A stretch of 64,000 bases of DNA from Ochromonas danica (taxonomy: Eukaryota > Sar > Chrysophyceae > Chromulinales > Chromulinaceae): contig VKHL01000018.1 of assembly GCA_015146655.1 (NCBI GenBank), forward strand, positions 154,001-218,000. Direction: 5' to 3'. This document shows, one piece after another, positions 10,688 through 20,487 of this stretch; the first letter of the stretch is position 1, and every line of letters starts with the position of its first letter. The position numbers and the translations under genes were made by a program. Under the pieces are notes generated by a model that had not been told where the DNA came from, searched no databases, and was given only the letters and a program-made list of their open reading frames with translations.

Positions 10688-11394
10688 ATGCAACTTCTCC
10701 TCTTCCTTCTTTCTACTTTATTACTAAGCTGTCTCCTAATCAATGGCGTGCAAGCTGCGAAGAAGTCCAAAGAGGATGACCGCTCCAATGCTGGCCTCGA
10801 AGCCTTGAAAGAAACTCTAGCTGATCCTCAGGCCTTGCGAGCAGCCTATGAGCGGCTAAAAGACCCTAAAGTGCTGAGAGAGGTGCAGGCGATGATGGAC
10901 GATCCTCGCTTTCTCTCCACTCTGAGCAAGTTGAAGGAGGATCCGTCCTTCCACCAGACCTTAGAGGCCGCCGCGGAGATGTTCGGTGACCCAGGCAAGA
11001 CTGCGCAGATCCTGAGCGAGATCAATGAAGAGCTCTCGGATGCTAACATTGGGCTGAAGGAGTTGGCTCGGACAGCACGCAATCCCAAGCTATTGGCTGA
11101 GGCCATGGAGGACCTCAAGAACCCCGAGATCGCCAAGGAGGTGGAGAAGATGATGAAAGATCCTCAGTTTATTAAGGAGATGAAGGAGCTTACTGACAAC
11201 CCTCGCTTCAAGGCTGCCATGACTCGAGTGGCTGTGAAGACTGAGGTAACCCCCCTTACCACCACCCCCGTCCTCTACCCCAGACTGACTGTCGAATGTG
11301 TTTTATGTTTTTTGATTTCTAGTCAATGCTGGAGGACCCCAAGGCAATGGCAGACTTCATGGAGAAGTTTGATATTCCAGGTGTAAATAAGTAA
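10688..11394 (+). CDS. Secreted DP-repeat (STI1-like) protein
   Basis: Exons are 10688-11245 and 11323-11394; the intron is 11246-11322 (phase 0). The product is 209 residues. A clear signal peptide (MQLLLFLLSTLLLSCLLING, cut near VQA/AKK) is followed by helical repeats each carrying a D/N-P step: LADPQAL, LKDPKVL, MDDPRFL, KEDPSFHQT, FGDPGK, ARNPKLL, LKNPEI, MKDPQF, TDNPRF, and after the intron LEDPKAM. Such DP repeats occur in STI1/Hop and Tic40 domains that contact Hsp70 or Hsp90. The protein ends with FDIPGVNK. No retention signal is seen and the residue after the predicted cut is Ala, so ER, extracellular or plastid-membrane space are all possible. A co-chaperone role is inference only. 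Confidence 0.75.
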
Positions 11395-11762
11395 TTCTAG
11401 TCAACATGTGACTTGCTGCTGTCTCTTCCTCCTTTGCAAAGTAGCCAGTCATCACCTCGTCGTTGCTTGAGCATAGAAGCCATCTCTCCAGTGATCAAGC
11501 CATCTCTCCAGAGGGTATATCTACACTATCTACCGTATATGTCTGTCAGGTCTATATTGAGAATAACGCGGGAAAGGTCTCATGGCTGCTCAAAGCCTTC
11601 GTTGACTTAGCAAACTGCCACAACTATAGGACTAGTAGATTACTACAAATAGTTCGTGCATCACCTACTGTACTGTACATGCACACAAGGCACTTGGCCA
11701 TATTGCTAACGAGAAGAACAGCTATAAGTCCTGTCGAAACCTGGCTGGATCAGCGACTGACT
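11395..11762. other. Convergent 3' region between DP-repeat and Mpv17 genes
   Basis: These 368 bases lie between two convergent stop codons. Open frames of 65 and 137 codons here look like chance: they lack any motif, and the longer one overlaps the last Mpv17 exon on the other strand. I see no RNA gene. Confidence 0.6.
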
Positions 11763-12747
11763 TTACTTGTTCGCAATATTGGAGAGAAACATGTTCCAAA
11801 AGACTGCCGCCACATTAGCGAAGAGTACCCTGTGAGTCACCATACACACATAATCACATCATTGGCATTATCATAACACTGAAGGCTGAGTCACTGGGTC
11901 ACAAACACACTCACCTGTATTGGACAGGAATCCAATGGAAGTTGATGAAATTGATGAAAGGCCAGCAATACCAGTTGGCCACAAGAGTCGCCCACAAGTT
12001 CCTTCGGTTGGCATCCGCGCCAGCATTCAAGACGGCCATGATGCTGAAGGCACTCTTGTAGGGAGGGAAGAGACGTTGTACCTGGACCAAGCAGAAGCCA
12101 CAGCAAGTTAAGAGAAGTCAGGAGGACTGGCTGCACAGCATTGGTTCACTCACCAGCTCAAAGGCGTAGAAGAAAGCGGCGGAAATGACCAACGCGCCCA
12201 CTGTCTGATCCACTGCGATCATCACTAACGACCGAGCCCACTTGCCCAATCCTCTAGTAAAGGGCATGGCATCTAGGTAGTTGAACCAGTAATGGGTGGC
12301 AGGGGCGATGTAAACACCCGCCACAGTCATGAAGACGAAGAGACGGCGCAAGTCCAAGGCGATAGTTGCTGCCCCTGCCATACGCTGAGTCCAGACCTGA
12401 ATGAGGACATCACCCAGACCAGCAACAATCGCCGAAGAGAACATCTTGGTGGGGTGTGGGTACTTCACTAGCAGGTTGTTGTACCAGCCCAGCGCAGAGC
12501 GCAACACGCCTCTCTCTTCTCTGGGGGCAGTGCTGGCCACCACTGCTGAGGCGGAGACAAGAGATCTGCTAGGACTCGATGAACTAGACTGAAATGGTTG
12601 GCGAGAAGTGAGATCTGTCGCTACAGTCTTCTTCCACACATTGCTGCCAGTCCCTCGCTGTTGTCCAGGAAGTGCGAAGCTCTCACATCGACTGAGAACT
12701 TGCAAGAGGAAAAAGGTCAAGACCAGTAGAGAGATGGAACCAAGCAT
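11763..12747 (-). CDS. Mpv17/PMP22-family membrane protein with plastid-type presequence
   Basis: Three exons, 12154-12747, 11915-12081 and 11763-11829, encode 275 residues. The C-terminal half is the Mpv17 fold: WYNNLLVKYPHPTKMFSSAIVAGLGDVLIQ, PATHYWFNYLD, AVDQTVGALV, and the signature WATLVANWYCWPFINFINFHWIPVQYRVLF, split across exons 2 and 3. The N-terminus is a signal peptide (MLGSISLLVLTFFLLQVLSRCES) followed by FALPGQQRGTG. Phe at the predicted cut site with a basic hydroxylated stretch after it is the known plastid-import signal of diatoms and other ochrophytes. So the protein likely sits in a plastid membrane rather than in mitochondria or peroxisomes, where animal members act. Mpv17 proteins form channels or affect metabolite balance; the substrate is unknown. 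Confidence 0.88.
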
Positions 12748-12992
12748 GTCTTAAATAGACAGTAAGCACCAATCAAGATCGACGGAAGGAAGTAATTTAC
12801 TGCTTGCACACCGATGGCGAGCCAATGCAAATCTCAAAGCACTGGCGCTGCTGTGCCTTGCCATGCCATCGTGACGTGCAAGTTGCTGCTGCGATTATTA
12901 CGATGCGCTGGACAGAAAGGCTGGGAAGAAACGTGTTGTTGGGCAAAAGCTGTTGTTCGGGTTGGGAGCGCAAGCTTGGCAGCAGCTTTTCG

Positions 12993-14039
12993 ATGATGAC
13001 GATCTTCAGTGTCTCGACATCCGTCCGTCATTTTCTCTCTTTACTTATAGGATGGACTTTGGTGACTTCCATCCTGATCAAGGATGATGAGGGAGAGAAT
13101 GGGATTCACCGCAGACTTGGCGCTATCCCTGAGCCTGTGGTGGACAGAGGCAACAACTCCTTCCTGCCCGACCAGCGTACTCTCTACGCCGCACTGCTCC
13201 ACCTTCCTCCTCCTCCCCCACCATCTGCTACCTCCTCCTCCATGCATCGTCTTGATGAAGACTCTCACTTTCACCATCAGCACCACCACCACCCCTCTCG
13301 AGCTACAGGCAGTGGCAGTGAGATGCAGGCGATCATACCAGCACCTCTCCGCCCCTGGCCTTTCATTGAAATGAAGCCTTGCCCTCAGTACTCCCTTCAT
13401 CCATCTTCATCCTCTTCTTCTTCCAGTGGGTCACCTGCCACGGGTCACCGCCTGTCTGACACAGGCCACGGCCTCTCCCACTTCCAGATTTGGACAGACT
13501 TTGTCTTCTTCGACCTGGACGTCCTCGAGGCACGAGTAAGGCCTACTCCTGAATATGTGGCTAGCACCACCTATAGTTCCGTTAGTGGGCACTTCCAAGC
13601 CTTCCCTAACGGAACTCTCACAAAGAATGGTGTCCCCTACCTGGAAGACGACTTACTGGTGGTATTGGAGGACAATCTCGTCTTAAATATCTCTCATGCT
13701 CACTCAGTGGAGCAGGATTTGAGGGAAGTCTTTCTCTCTCTAAAGGATGTGGACGTGGTTTGGTTGACCTCATGCCCCCCTCTGGCCCTGCAGGATGGGA
13801 TTTGCAATTATGCCTATGCAGCTACCCGCCGTGCTTATCGATCCATCATTGAACACTTCGATATTTGTGGTCGCTCTTTAGAGAGTCAATTAGTGACTAT
13901 GGAGCACAGGAAGCTGATTCGCATGAGGACTGACGGAAGTCATCTCTTCCACCCGAGGCCTGCCCCTGCCATCACCTCCTCTCGACAGGAGGAAGTAGGG
14001 GTACCATCATCCCCGCCAACGGCATCTCCAATGCAATGA
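12993..14039 (+). CDS. Type II membrane protein, possible glycosyltransferase
   Basis: A single exon encodes 348 residues from the ATG at 12993; the frame opens earlier with an ATG at 12825. I chose the later start because MMTIFSVSTSVRHFLSLLIG places a membrane anchor (about residues 13-29) directly at the N-terminus. A low-complexity stem of Pro, Ser and His follows (PPPPPPSATSSS, a HHQHHHH run, an eight-Ser run). The globular part has WTDFVFFDLDVLEARVRPTPEY, an N-glycan site (PNGT), then LEDDLLVVLEDNLVLN, VDVVWLTSCPPL, DGICNYAYAATRRAYRSI and FDICGRSLESQLV. The order of an acidic VVLEDN strand, a Cys-x-AYAATR segment and a late helix recalls GT25-like glycosyltransferases. That is a weak resemblance. 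Golgi location is inferred from the topology. Confidence 0.55.
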   Translation: MMTIFSVSTSVRHFLSLLIGWTLVTSILIKDDEGENGIHRRLGAIPEPVVDRGNNSFLPDQRTLYAALLHLPPPPPPSATSSSMHRLDEDSHFHHQHHHHPSRATGSGSEMQAIIPAPLRPWPFIEMKPCPQYSLHPSSSSSSSSGSPATGHRLSDTGHGLSHFQIWTDFVFFDLDVLEARVRPTPEYVASTTYSSVSGHFQAFPNGTLTKNGVPYLEDDLLVVLEDNLVLNISHAHSVEQDLREVFLSLKDVDVVWLTSCPPLALQDGICNYAYAATRRAYRSIIEHFDICGRSLESQLVTMEHRKLIRMRTDGSHLFHPRPAPAITSSRQEEVGVPSSPPTASPMQ

Positions 14040-14260
14040 TGTTATTAGTGGTTAGTTTGTGTTGTGGTGGAAGCTGGGTGGGAGTTTGCTTGTCGATTAT
14101 TCTTACGATGCGTGGGAGTGGAGTAGTCCCTTGGAGGGCACAAAGTGAAAGGAGAGTGAAGAAGTCGTCGTCACGTGACGCCTGCTTGAAGCTGACGGTC
14201 ACAATCAAATCCCTCGACACAATCAATCATCATAGTCTATCGTCAATAATCATCAACACC

Positions 14261-14797
14261 ATGGCGCTCCTGGTCTTGCTCTTCTTGATCAGCTTATTGG
14301 GTGGCCTGCTGGGCTCTTCTCTTTCCTCCTCCTCGATCTGCTCTGAAGAAGGTGGAGCACCTGCTGTGGAGAAGCAACATATTTCCAGCCCATCTCCTAT
14401 GACGGACTTTATCCACTTCTTCACGCATACAAACCAATTTCAACTGTATCCTAACTTCATGACCAGCATGCCCGTGGATATCTCTGAGGGTCCTGATTCA
14501 TACCTCATCCATGTGGATCTTCCTGGAGTGGAGAAGGATGATATTAAACTGGCTATCTCTCCGTCGCAGCATGAGATGCAAATCAGTGCCCGTAAACAAA
14601 GCAACAAAGAGATTTCTGGGCAATTCTACAAGCGCATTGAACGATACACTGGTCATATGACCCGCACGGTCTATCTGCCGGATAAAGCCAATTTGGATCA
14701 ATTGTCGGCAGAGTTTAATCACGGCGTACTGGTGATCAATCTTCCCAAGATCACGCCCCACCCTGATCTGGATCACAAAGAGATTCCAATCAATTAA
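14261..14797 (+). CDS. Small heat shock protein with signal peptide
   Basis: A single exon encodes 178 residues. I start it at 14261, where CACCATGG gives a strong start context and the next residues (MALLVLLFLISLLGGLLGSS) form a signal peptide; the open frame extends 75 codons upstream without meaning. The alpha-crystallin domain spans about residues 72-170: VDISEGPDSYLIHVDLPGVEKDDIKL, then FYKRIERYTGHMTRTVYLPDKANLDQ and the closing GVLVINLPK (consensus GVL). Small Hsps are ATP-independent holdases that assemble into oligomers. The signal peptide suggests ER or another endomembrane compartment; there is no KDEL-like tail (ends KEIPIN). I saw no clear heat shock element just upstream. Confidence 0.88.
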   Translation: MALLVLLFLISLLGGLLGSSLSSSSICSEEGGAPAVEKQHISSPSPMTDFIHFFTHTNQFQLYPNFMTSMPVDISEGPDSYLIHVDLPGVEKDDIKLAISPSQHEMQISARKQSNKEISGQFYKRIERYTGHMTRTVYLPDKANLDQLSAEFNHGVLVINLPKITPHPDLDHKEIPIN

Positions 14798-15101
14798 ACC
14801 TATAGCACCCTAACTTCATAGCCCTAGAGCATAGCCTTAGAGCATAGCTAATCAAAATTAAGCTAATCTTAGGAACTACTCGTTTACCAAAAGCAAAGAA
14901 TTGGGACATACAACATAGTTTAGTGAGTTACGCAATTTAGGTTCTTTCTTCCCAAACGATGACTATACATAATTTCAGCTACTAGTAATCTGATGGGCTG
15001 TATAATTGAATTTCTCTTCAATTGGTTAGCGCACCTTTCTCCTCCTTCGGTCCAGCAGACAGAGACAAACACACCTGAGGAACTGTCAACTAATAGAATG
15101 A
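14798..15101. other. Convergent intergenic gap
   Basis: These 304 bases separate the sHsp and kinase stop codons. The stretch is AT-richer than the genes and contains a short partial repeat (CTAGAGCATAGC then TTAGAGCATAGC near 14,824-14,850). No gene is seen. Confidence 0.55.
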
Positions 15102-16385
15102 TTAGAACTCCAAGAAAGGATCTTTATTATTTCCTAGAACAGGAAGGGGTGCTTCTTCAAGAGAATCGGGGTAGGGGTCGAAGTTGGAAGTATCTGCTTC
15201 TCCAGTCACGGCGGGCACTATAGGGGCAGGGAGTTGTCGTTGCAACAAAGCCTCCCAATCGAATCCTGTGAACCATTTATGCTTCTTTATATCTTCTGCA
15301 CCACCTTTTAAGCAACCATATCGTTTCGTGAGATCTGCTATGAGGAGCTTTTTGACCAAGGACTTTGCATTGCGGTCGAAATGTCGAGGAAATGTCACCT
15401 TGCCAGCGAGGATTTGCTGATAGATACCCATGGGATCGTCGTCAACAAAGGGAGGTTGTCCTGCCATCATTTCATAGAGCAAGATACCAAGAGTCCACCA
15501 ATCCACGCCTTTGCCGTGGCCTTTATTCAATAAGACTTCAGGAGCTATGTACTCTGGCGTTCCACAAAGCGTGTAGGTCTTAAAAGCGACACGCTTAGCG
15601 AAGCCAAAGTCTGTGATCTTGAGATAACCTGACTTGTCCAGCAAAAGGTTTTCAGGCTTGAGATCGCGATAGATGAAATCTGAGGAATGCATATACTCGA
15701 AGACCAAGATGATCTGTGTGGCGTAAAACTTGGACGCTACGTGATCAAAGCGACCAGCTTTACGCAAATGAGTGAAAAACTCTCCACCAACGATGTACTC
15801 CAAGACCATGTAGAGGTATTTCGGATCTGCAATGAGAAGGTATACAATGAGAAAGACGCGGAGAGATCGATAGAATGAGATAGAGCAGTATAGTATAGTA
15901 TGGTATGATATGGATATGGTAGATGAGTCACTCACCTTGGAAGGTTCCAGAGAGACGCACAATGAAAGGATGATCTAAGGCTGAGAGGATGTTCTTTTCT
16001 GATATCATATGCTCCACCTAAGATAGACAAAGACAAAGACAAAGTGAGATAAAGAGAGAGCAGATGAGGTCGAGAGAGAGTGACAGAGTGACTGTGACTG
16101 TGACTGTTATAGACAAGAGATACGCTAACTTACTTGCTGCAGTCTGATGACTTCTGCTTTTTTCAACATCTTGATAGCCCAGAAAGACCCTGTCGTCTGA
16201 AGAGAAGAGAAGAGCAGAGCAGAGCAACTTCATGAGAGGAAATTAATTAAATGGAGAAGATCGACAAGTCTCACTTTATGCGTTGCAAAACGCACTCGAC
16301 CGAAGGAACCTGTTCCTAAGGTCACCCCCACATCAAAATCTGCTAGTGATAGTGGGGTAGGAAGTGTTCGTACAACATTCGCCAT
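15102..16385 (-). CDS. AGC protein kinase, PKA catalytic-subunit-like
   Basis: Four exons, 16275-16385, 16134-16196, 15936-16017 and 15102-15826, encode 326 residues. All kinase landmarks are present in order: GTGSFGRV (Gly loop), FWAIKML (VAIK Lys), SEKNILSALDHPFIV (alpha-C Glu), YRDLKPEN (catalytic loop), DFGFAKR, TLCGTPEYIAPE (activation loop with the PDK1-type Thr), DWWTLGILLYEM. The C-tail ends in DPFLEF, a terminal F-x-x-F as in PKA, where the last residues pack into the N-lobe. cAMP-dependent regulation is therefore likely, but the regulatory subunit is not in the window. The open frame extends to an ATG at 16487, which would add 34 residues including a Gln/Glu-rich part. I prefer MANVVRT. 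It ends 300 bases from the convergent sHsp gene. Confidence 0.9.
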
Positions 16386-17108
16386 GGCCACGATGAGGAT
16401 GGACGAGCTATGGCGGACAGGGGGAGGTTTCTCTGGCTTGCCTTGCTCGAGTAGTTGTTGCTCTTGTGTCGCCTCACTCACACTCACTCACTCACTCACT
16501 CACACACTCACAGCAGGCACAGTGCCGACCGTTTCAAGATTTCAGTTACACAACTCCATAACGGTCACTCCAGGGAAATCCCCACGCAATAACATAATAT
16601 CTGCTCGGCTACTCTCTGGGTCTAAAGTTAAGGTGTAGTTCAGTGTCGTATAATTCCATAGTGGTCAAATTAGACTACCGCCTGCTATGGTTGGTTGCAC
16701 ACAGGGATATCAATAGTATGGCGTACTCCGCATTCAAGACTGGTAAGAGCAGGAAGAGGCAGTCAGTTAGTCTACAATATTACACACTGTAGCTGAAGCA
16801 GTAGTACACACTACACACTGCACAGTACAACACTACAGTAGGTGGCTTATGAGATAATGATTAGTCTCGCCAGTCGTTTGCCAATCTCTGGCCAGCAATC
16901 CTCTATTTCCTCCAATGACTACTTACCACCTAATGACTATCCGCAGCACAGCCACAGCAGGAGAAGGCCATGCAGACATCTGCCACAGCCAGCTCGGCTT
17001 GGAGGAGTCTCAAGAGGGTGGGTGAGTTTCATCGAGAGGTGCAGGAGATCATAACATAGAGCCACTACACAACATACCACGGCGTGTATGTGTGCGCGTG
17101 TGTGTTTA
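16386..17108. other. Long intergenic region with simple repeats
   Basis: About 720 bases lie upstream of the kinase and past the 3' end of the Rieske gene. They include an ACTC/CACT run (16,480-16,512) and a stretch dense in ACACTAC and CAGTA words (16,770-16,840). I found no convincing gene or RNA. The run near 16,490 probably lies in the kinase 5' UTR. Confidence 0.55.
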
Positions 17109-17685
17109 CTACCGCTGCACTGGTAGGGACACCTCAGCATAGAGAGGGAACTGCTTGCCACAGAGCGCACTACAAGCATCGTGATCACTGGCGCAGACCT
17201 CACCATCCTCAACCAGAAGAGCCTGAGACGGATGTACCCAAGTCATGTTAAGTAGTGGTAGGAGGAGAAGGAGGTGATAGATCCAGTCTTACCACATAGA
17301 GACCATCAACTCTTTCCACCACCTTGTGAGCACGCTGCACCACTTTGCCAATCTTCCACCCGCTGGGCACTGGCTTGCCAGCGACGAAGTCCACGCCCTG
17401 GTACACTTTGCGGCCCTCGTCGATGGACACCATGAACTTGTGCCACGGACACAGCACCACTGTGACGCCGAGGTCCTCCACGTCTTGCAGCGGGCCTGCG
17501 GTCAACGGGCCGCTGGCGTGGTGGCAGATGCTGTCCAAGGCACTCAGGCGACCGCGCTGGCGGAAGATTGTCAAGTAGCGCTCGTTAACGCGCACGTGTA
17601 GGCGATCGCCTTCATGTGGAAGGCCGGCATTACCCACACGATACCAGGTGAGGCTTGGATCCAAAGCAGAAGCAGAAGAAGACAT
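17109..17685 (-). CDS. Rieske [2Fe-2S] domain protein (RFESD-like)
   Basis: Exons are 17293-17685 and 17109-17222; the intron is 17223-17292. The product is 168 residues from MSSSASALDP. The Rieske ligands are present as C-H-H in ICHHASGPL and CPWHKF, i.e. CxH then CxxH, about 30 residues apart (roughly residues 47-85). The spacing and the GKPVPSGWKIGKVVQRAHKV stretch resemble the small animal protein RFESD. After the intron ALLVEDGEVCASDHDAC aligns with the RFESD end; without splicing the frame ends in a Pro/Thr run instead. Small soluble Rieske proteins pass electrons, but the partner of RFESD is not known. No organelle targeting signal is seen at the chosen start. Confidence 0.82.
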
Positions 17686-17931
17686 TTTCGCTTTGGGAAA
17701 ACCCAATCTAACCCAACCCAAGCCCGTCTGAGACCCAGACCAAGCCCATCTCGAGCCCAAGCAGCTCTCTTCTCAGCTGTACAATGCTCCACACATTACG
17801 ACACGCAGGCACTCCAGCTCTACGACACTACCGCTACCATAAGCTATCAAAAACCTGCGAGAGGCTATGGATGTTGGCTGGTGCATAAGAAAGAGCTCGA
17901 CATAGACTTATTTACAAGATGAACAAATGGA

Positions 17932-18650
17932 CTAGAAAGTTAAGGACGGAGCAGCAACAGCAGCAGCAGCAGCAGGAGGAGGAGGAGGAGGAGGAGGATT
18001 GTGGGGAGAGTGAAGGCTAGGCTGTAGTGTGTGCGTTGTGTGCAGGGGGGAGGGGTAGTGCTGCTGCTCTCTGGGCACTTTTCGCTTGGCAGGAGGCCAA
18101 GGGGTGTAGCCCTCCTGCTGCTGCTGCTGCTCCTCTTGCTGCTGTAGCTCTACCTTGCGCTTGTTCAGATCGCCGTCACTACTGCTATTACTGCCATTAC
18201 AGCCATTGTTGTTATTGCTGTGGTTGGTCTGCCTCACTCTCCTCCACAGCAGTGTCTTGCCATTGAGGCTCTTGGCCGAGAGCTCCTCCTCCTGCGCATT
18301 GCGAGCCAGCCACCACTGCACAATGTGCTTCTGTTCCTCAGCTGAGAGCTCCTGGAAGCGCTTGAGAGCTGAGCCCTCGCGAGTTTCCTCCTGCTCCAGC
18401 TTCTTCAGCAGCCTAGGAGGACATCCAAGTCAGATCAGCGGGTCCCACAGGAGGAGGAGGAGGAGGAGGAGGTTGAATGCTACCTGCGCACACAGCCTGT
18501 GGTGAGGTCAGTCTCTCGTGCCATGGCTCGGATGGAAATGGAAGGGTTCTGCTTGAGCTCTCTCAACAACTGCAGCTGCTCTTCTCTGCAAATAGGAGGA
18601 GAAGAACAAGAGGCAGGAGGAGGAGGAGGAGGAGGAGAAGAGGTATGCAT
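17932..18650 (-). CDS. Small HTH-like protein with polyQ and polyP tail
   Basis: Exons are 18484-18650 and 17932-18412; the intron is 18413-18483. The product is 215 residues. After a proline run, EEQLQLLRELKQNPSISIRA is followed by MARETDLTTGCVRRLLKKLE. The pattern of short helices with a turn suggests a helix-turn-helix of the kind used to bind DNA. Then come QELSAEEQKHIVQWWLARNA and GKTLLWRRVRQ, which could be a second small helical unit. The rest is low complexity: Asn/Ser run, Gln-rich run (VELQQQEEQQQQQEG), basic patch PPAKRKVPREQQ (possible nuclear signal), eight prolines and an Ala run. I do not recognise the family. A nuclear role is inferred. The upstream side faces alpha-tubulin with a 475-base shared promoter region. 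Confidence 0.6.
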
Positions 18651-18800
18651 GGCTCAGTCAGGGTCAGACACAACAAGCTCTCCTCCTGCTACTGCTGCTA
18701 CTGAGTGAATTCCGAATTGATTGCATTTCGAGACAACAATGAAGAGACACACCACGCACCACAACAATAGTTACACTATCTCACCTTAAGTTAACAGCCG

Positions 18801-18838
18801 GTTTCGAAGTTTCGAAGTTTCGAAGTTTCGAAGTTTCG
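18801..18838. promoter_or_regulatory. Tandem GTTTCGAA array upstream of alpha-tubulin
   Basis: The 8-base unit GTTTCGAA is repeated 4.75 times without error. It sits 288 bases before the alpha-tubulin ATG and 151 bases before the divergent HTH-like gene. Each unit contains palindromic TTCGAA, and neighbouring units create GAA-GT-TTC pairs like half heat shock elements, though the unit-to-unit spacing differs from a classic element. A regulatory role is inferred from position. Confidence 0.6.
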
Positions 18839-19125
18839 TTTCTGCTATACGTTGAGTTGAAAAGGCGACCATTTCCTCTGCATTAGGAACCATGACAAAG
18901 AGAGAGAGAGAGAGTAGAGAGAGGCTGAGTAGTCTGGGAACCTTATGAAAATCGTGTTTCCAAAGTGCATATTTATGACGCCTTCTTTTCCCACCATCAG
19001 TCACAATTGAATTGATTCTACAGAGTACCCCCTCTGTTGACTTCAACTAAAAAGCAACTCAGACTACTTCACTTTTCTCTTTCAATTCTTCACTTCTTCT
19101 CTCAACTCTTTTCACTTTTATTAAA

Positions 19126-20487
19126 ATGCGTGAATGTATTTCTATCCATATTGGTCAGGCTGGTGTTCAAACTGGTAATGCCTGTTGGGAACTCTATTGC
19201 TTGGAGCATGGCATCCAGCCTGATGGTCAGATGCCTTCCGACAAGACCGTGGGCGGTGGTGATGACTCCTTCAACACCTTCTTCTCCGAGACTGGCGCTG
19301 GCAAGCACGTTCCTCGCACTGTCTTGATAGATCTTGAGCCCAGTGTGTGTGACGAAGTGCGCACTGGCACCTACCGCCAGCTGTACCACCCCGAGCAGAT
19401 CATCTCCGGCAAGGAGGACGCTGCCAACAACTATGCTCGCGGTCACTACACCATCGGCAAGGAGATCGTGGACCTTGTCTTGGACAGAATCCGCAAGTTG
19501 GCTGACAACTGCACTGGTCTCCAGGGCTTCTTGATCTTCCACGCCACTGGCGGTGGAACTGGTTCTGGTTTCGGCTCTCTGTTGCTGGAGCGTCTGTCTG
19601 TGGACTACGGCCGCAAGTCCAAGCTGTCCTTCACTGTGACTCCTGCTCCTCAGGTGGCTACTGCTGTGGTTGAGCCTTACAACCATGTGCTCTCCTGCCA
19701 CGCTCTCCTCGAGCACACTGACTGCACCTTCTGTCTCGATAACGAGGCTTTGTACGATGTGTGCCGTCGCAACTTGGATATCGAGCGTCCTACCTACACC
19801 AACTTGAATCGTCTGATCGCCCAGGTGGTGTCTTCCCTGACCGCTTCTTTGCGCTTCGATGGTGCTTTGAACGTGGATTTGTCTGAGTTCCAGACTAACT
19901 TGGTGCCTTATCCTCGTATCCACTTCATGCTTACCTCCTACGCTCCCATCATCTCTGCGGAGAAGGCTTACCATGAGCAGCTGTCCGTGCATGAGATCAC
20001 CAACTCCGTGTTCGAGCCCTCCAACATGCTCACGAAGTGCGATCCTCGCCACGGCAAGTACATGGCTTGCTGCATGATGTACCGCGGTGATGTGGTCCCC
20101 AAGGATGTGAACTCCGCTGTGGCCACCATCAAGACCAAGCGCACTGTGCAGTTCGTGGACTGGTGCCCCACTGGCTTCAAGTGCGGCATCAACTACCAGC
20201 CTCCTACTGTGGTTCCTGGAGGTGACTTGGCTCGTGTGCAGCGCGCTGTGTGCATGGTTTCCAACACCACTGCCATCGCTGAGGCTCTGTCCCGTATCGA
20301 CCACAAGTTCGATCTCATGTACGCTAAGCGTGCCTTCGTCCACTGGTATGTGGGTGAGGGTATGGAGGAAGGCGAGTTCTCCGAGGCTCGTGAGGACTTG
20401 GCTGCTCTTGAGAAGGACTACGAGGAGGTGGGTGCTGAGACCGCCGAGGGGGAGGGCGAGGAGGAGGACTTCGGCGAGGAGTACTAG
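19126..20487 (+). CDS. TUBA: Alpha-tubulin
   Basis: A single intronless exon encodes 453 residues, the usual length. It starts with the autoregulatory MREC motif and carries K40 in the lumenal loop ([12 protein letters not shown]), the GTP-binding signature [12 protein letters not shown], the alpha-specific catalytic Glu region ([17 protein letters not shown]), and an acidic tail ending EEDFGEEY, whose terminal Tyr allows detyrosination. It polymerises with beta-tubulin in microtubules, spindle and flagella. Codon use is strongly biased to C-ending and GCT/TCC/GGC codons, unlike its neighbours, as expected of a highly expressed gene. A few unusual residues appear in a conserved stretch ([21 protein letters not shown], where most have [17 protein letters not shown]). 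Confidence 0.98.
   Translation: MRECISIHIGQAGVQTGNACWELYCLEHGIQPDGQMPSDKTVGGGDDSFNTFFSETGAGKHVPRTVLIDLEPSVCDEVRTGTYRQLYHPEQIISGKEDAANNYARGHYTIGKEIVDLVLDRIRKLADNCTGLQGFLIFHATGGGTGSGFGSLLLERLSVDYGRKSKLSFTVTPAPQVATAVVEPYNHVLSCHALLEHTDCTFCLDNEALYDVCRRNLDIERPTYTNLNRLIAQVVSSLTASLRFDGALNVDLSEFQTNLVPYPRIHFMLTSYAPIISAEKAYHEQLSVHEITNSVFEPSNMLTKCDPRHGKYMACCMMYRGDVVPKDVNSAVATIKTKRTVQFVDWCPTGFKCGINYQPPTVVPGGDLARVQRAVCMVSNTTAIAEALSRIDHKFDLMYAKRAFVHWYVGEGMEEGEFSEAREDLAALEKDYEEVGAETAEGEGEEEDFGEEY

Noticed and set aside
11463-11876. 137-codon plus-strand frame downstream of the DP-repeat gene
   Set aside because: It overlaps the last Mpv17 exon on the other strand and has no recognisable features.
16486-16512. 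ACTC tandem run as a coding repeat at the kinase N-terminus
   Set aside because: The run lies upstream of both candidate kinase ATGs and is more simply 5' UTR.
17695-17760. CCCAA/AAGCCC-rich stretch resembling an interstitial telomere repeat, also at 10,549-10,590
   Set aside because: The unit is irregular (AACCCAA, AAGCCC, GACCCAG) and does not match TTAGGG or TTTAGGG arrays; more likely simple low-complexity sequence.
19102-20343. 413-codon open frame antisense to alpha-tubulin
   Set aside because: It is a by-product of the strongly biased tubulin codons; the product is repetitive in Val, Leu, His and Ser with no motif.
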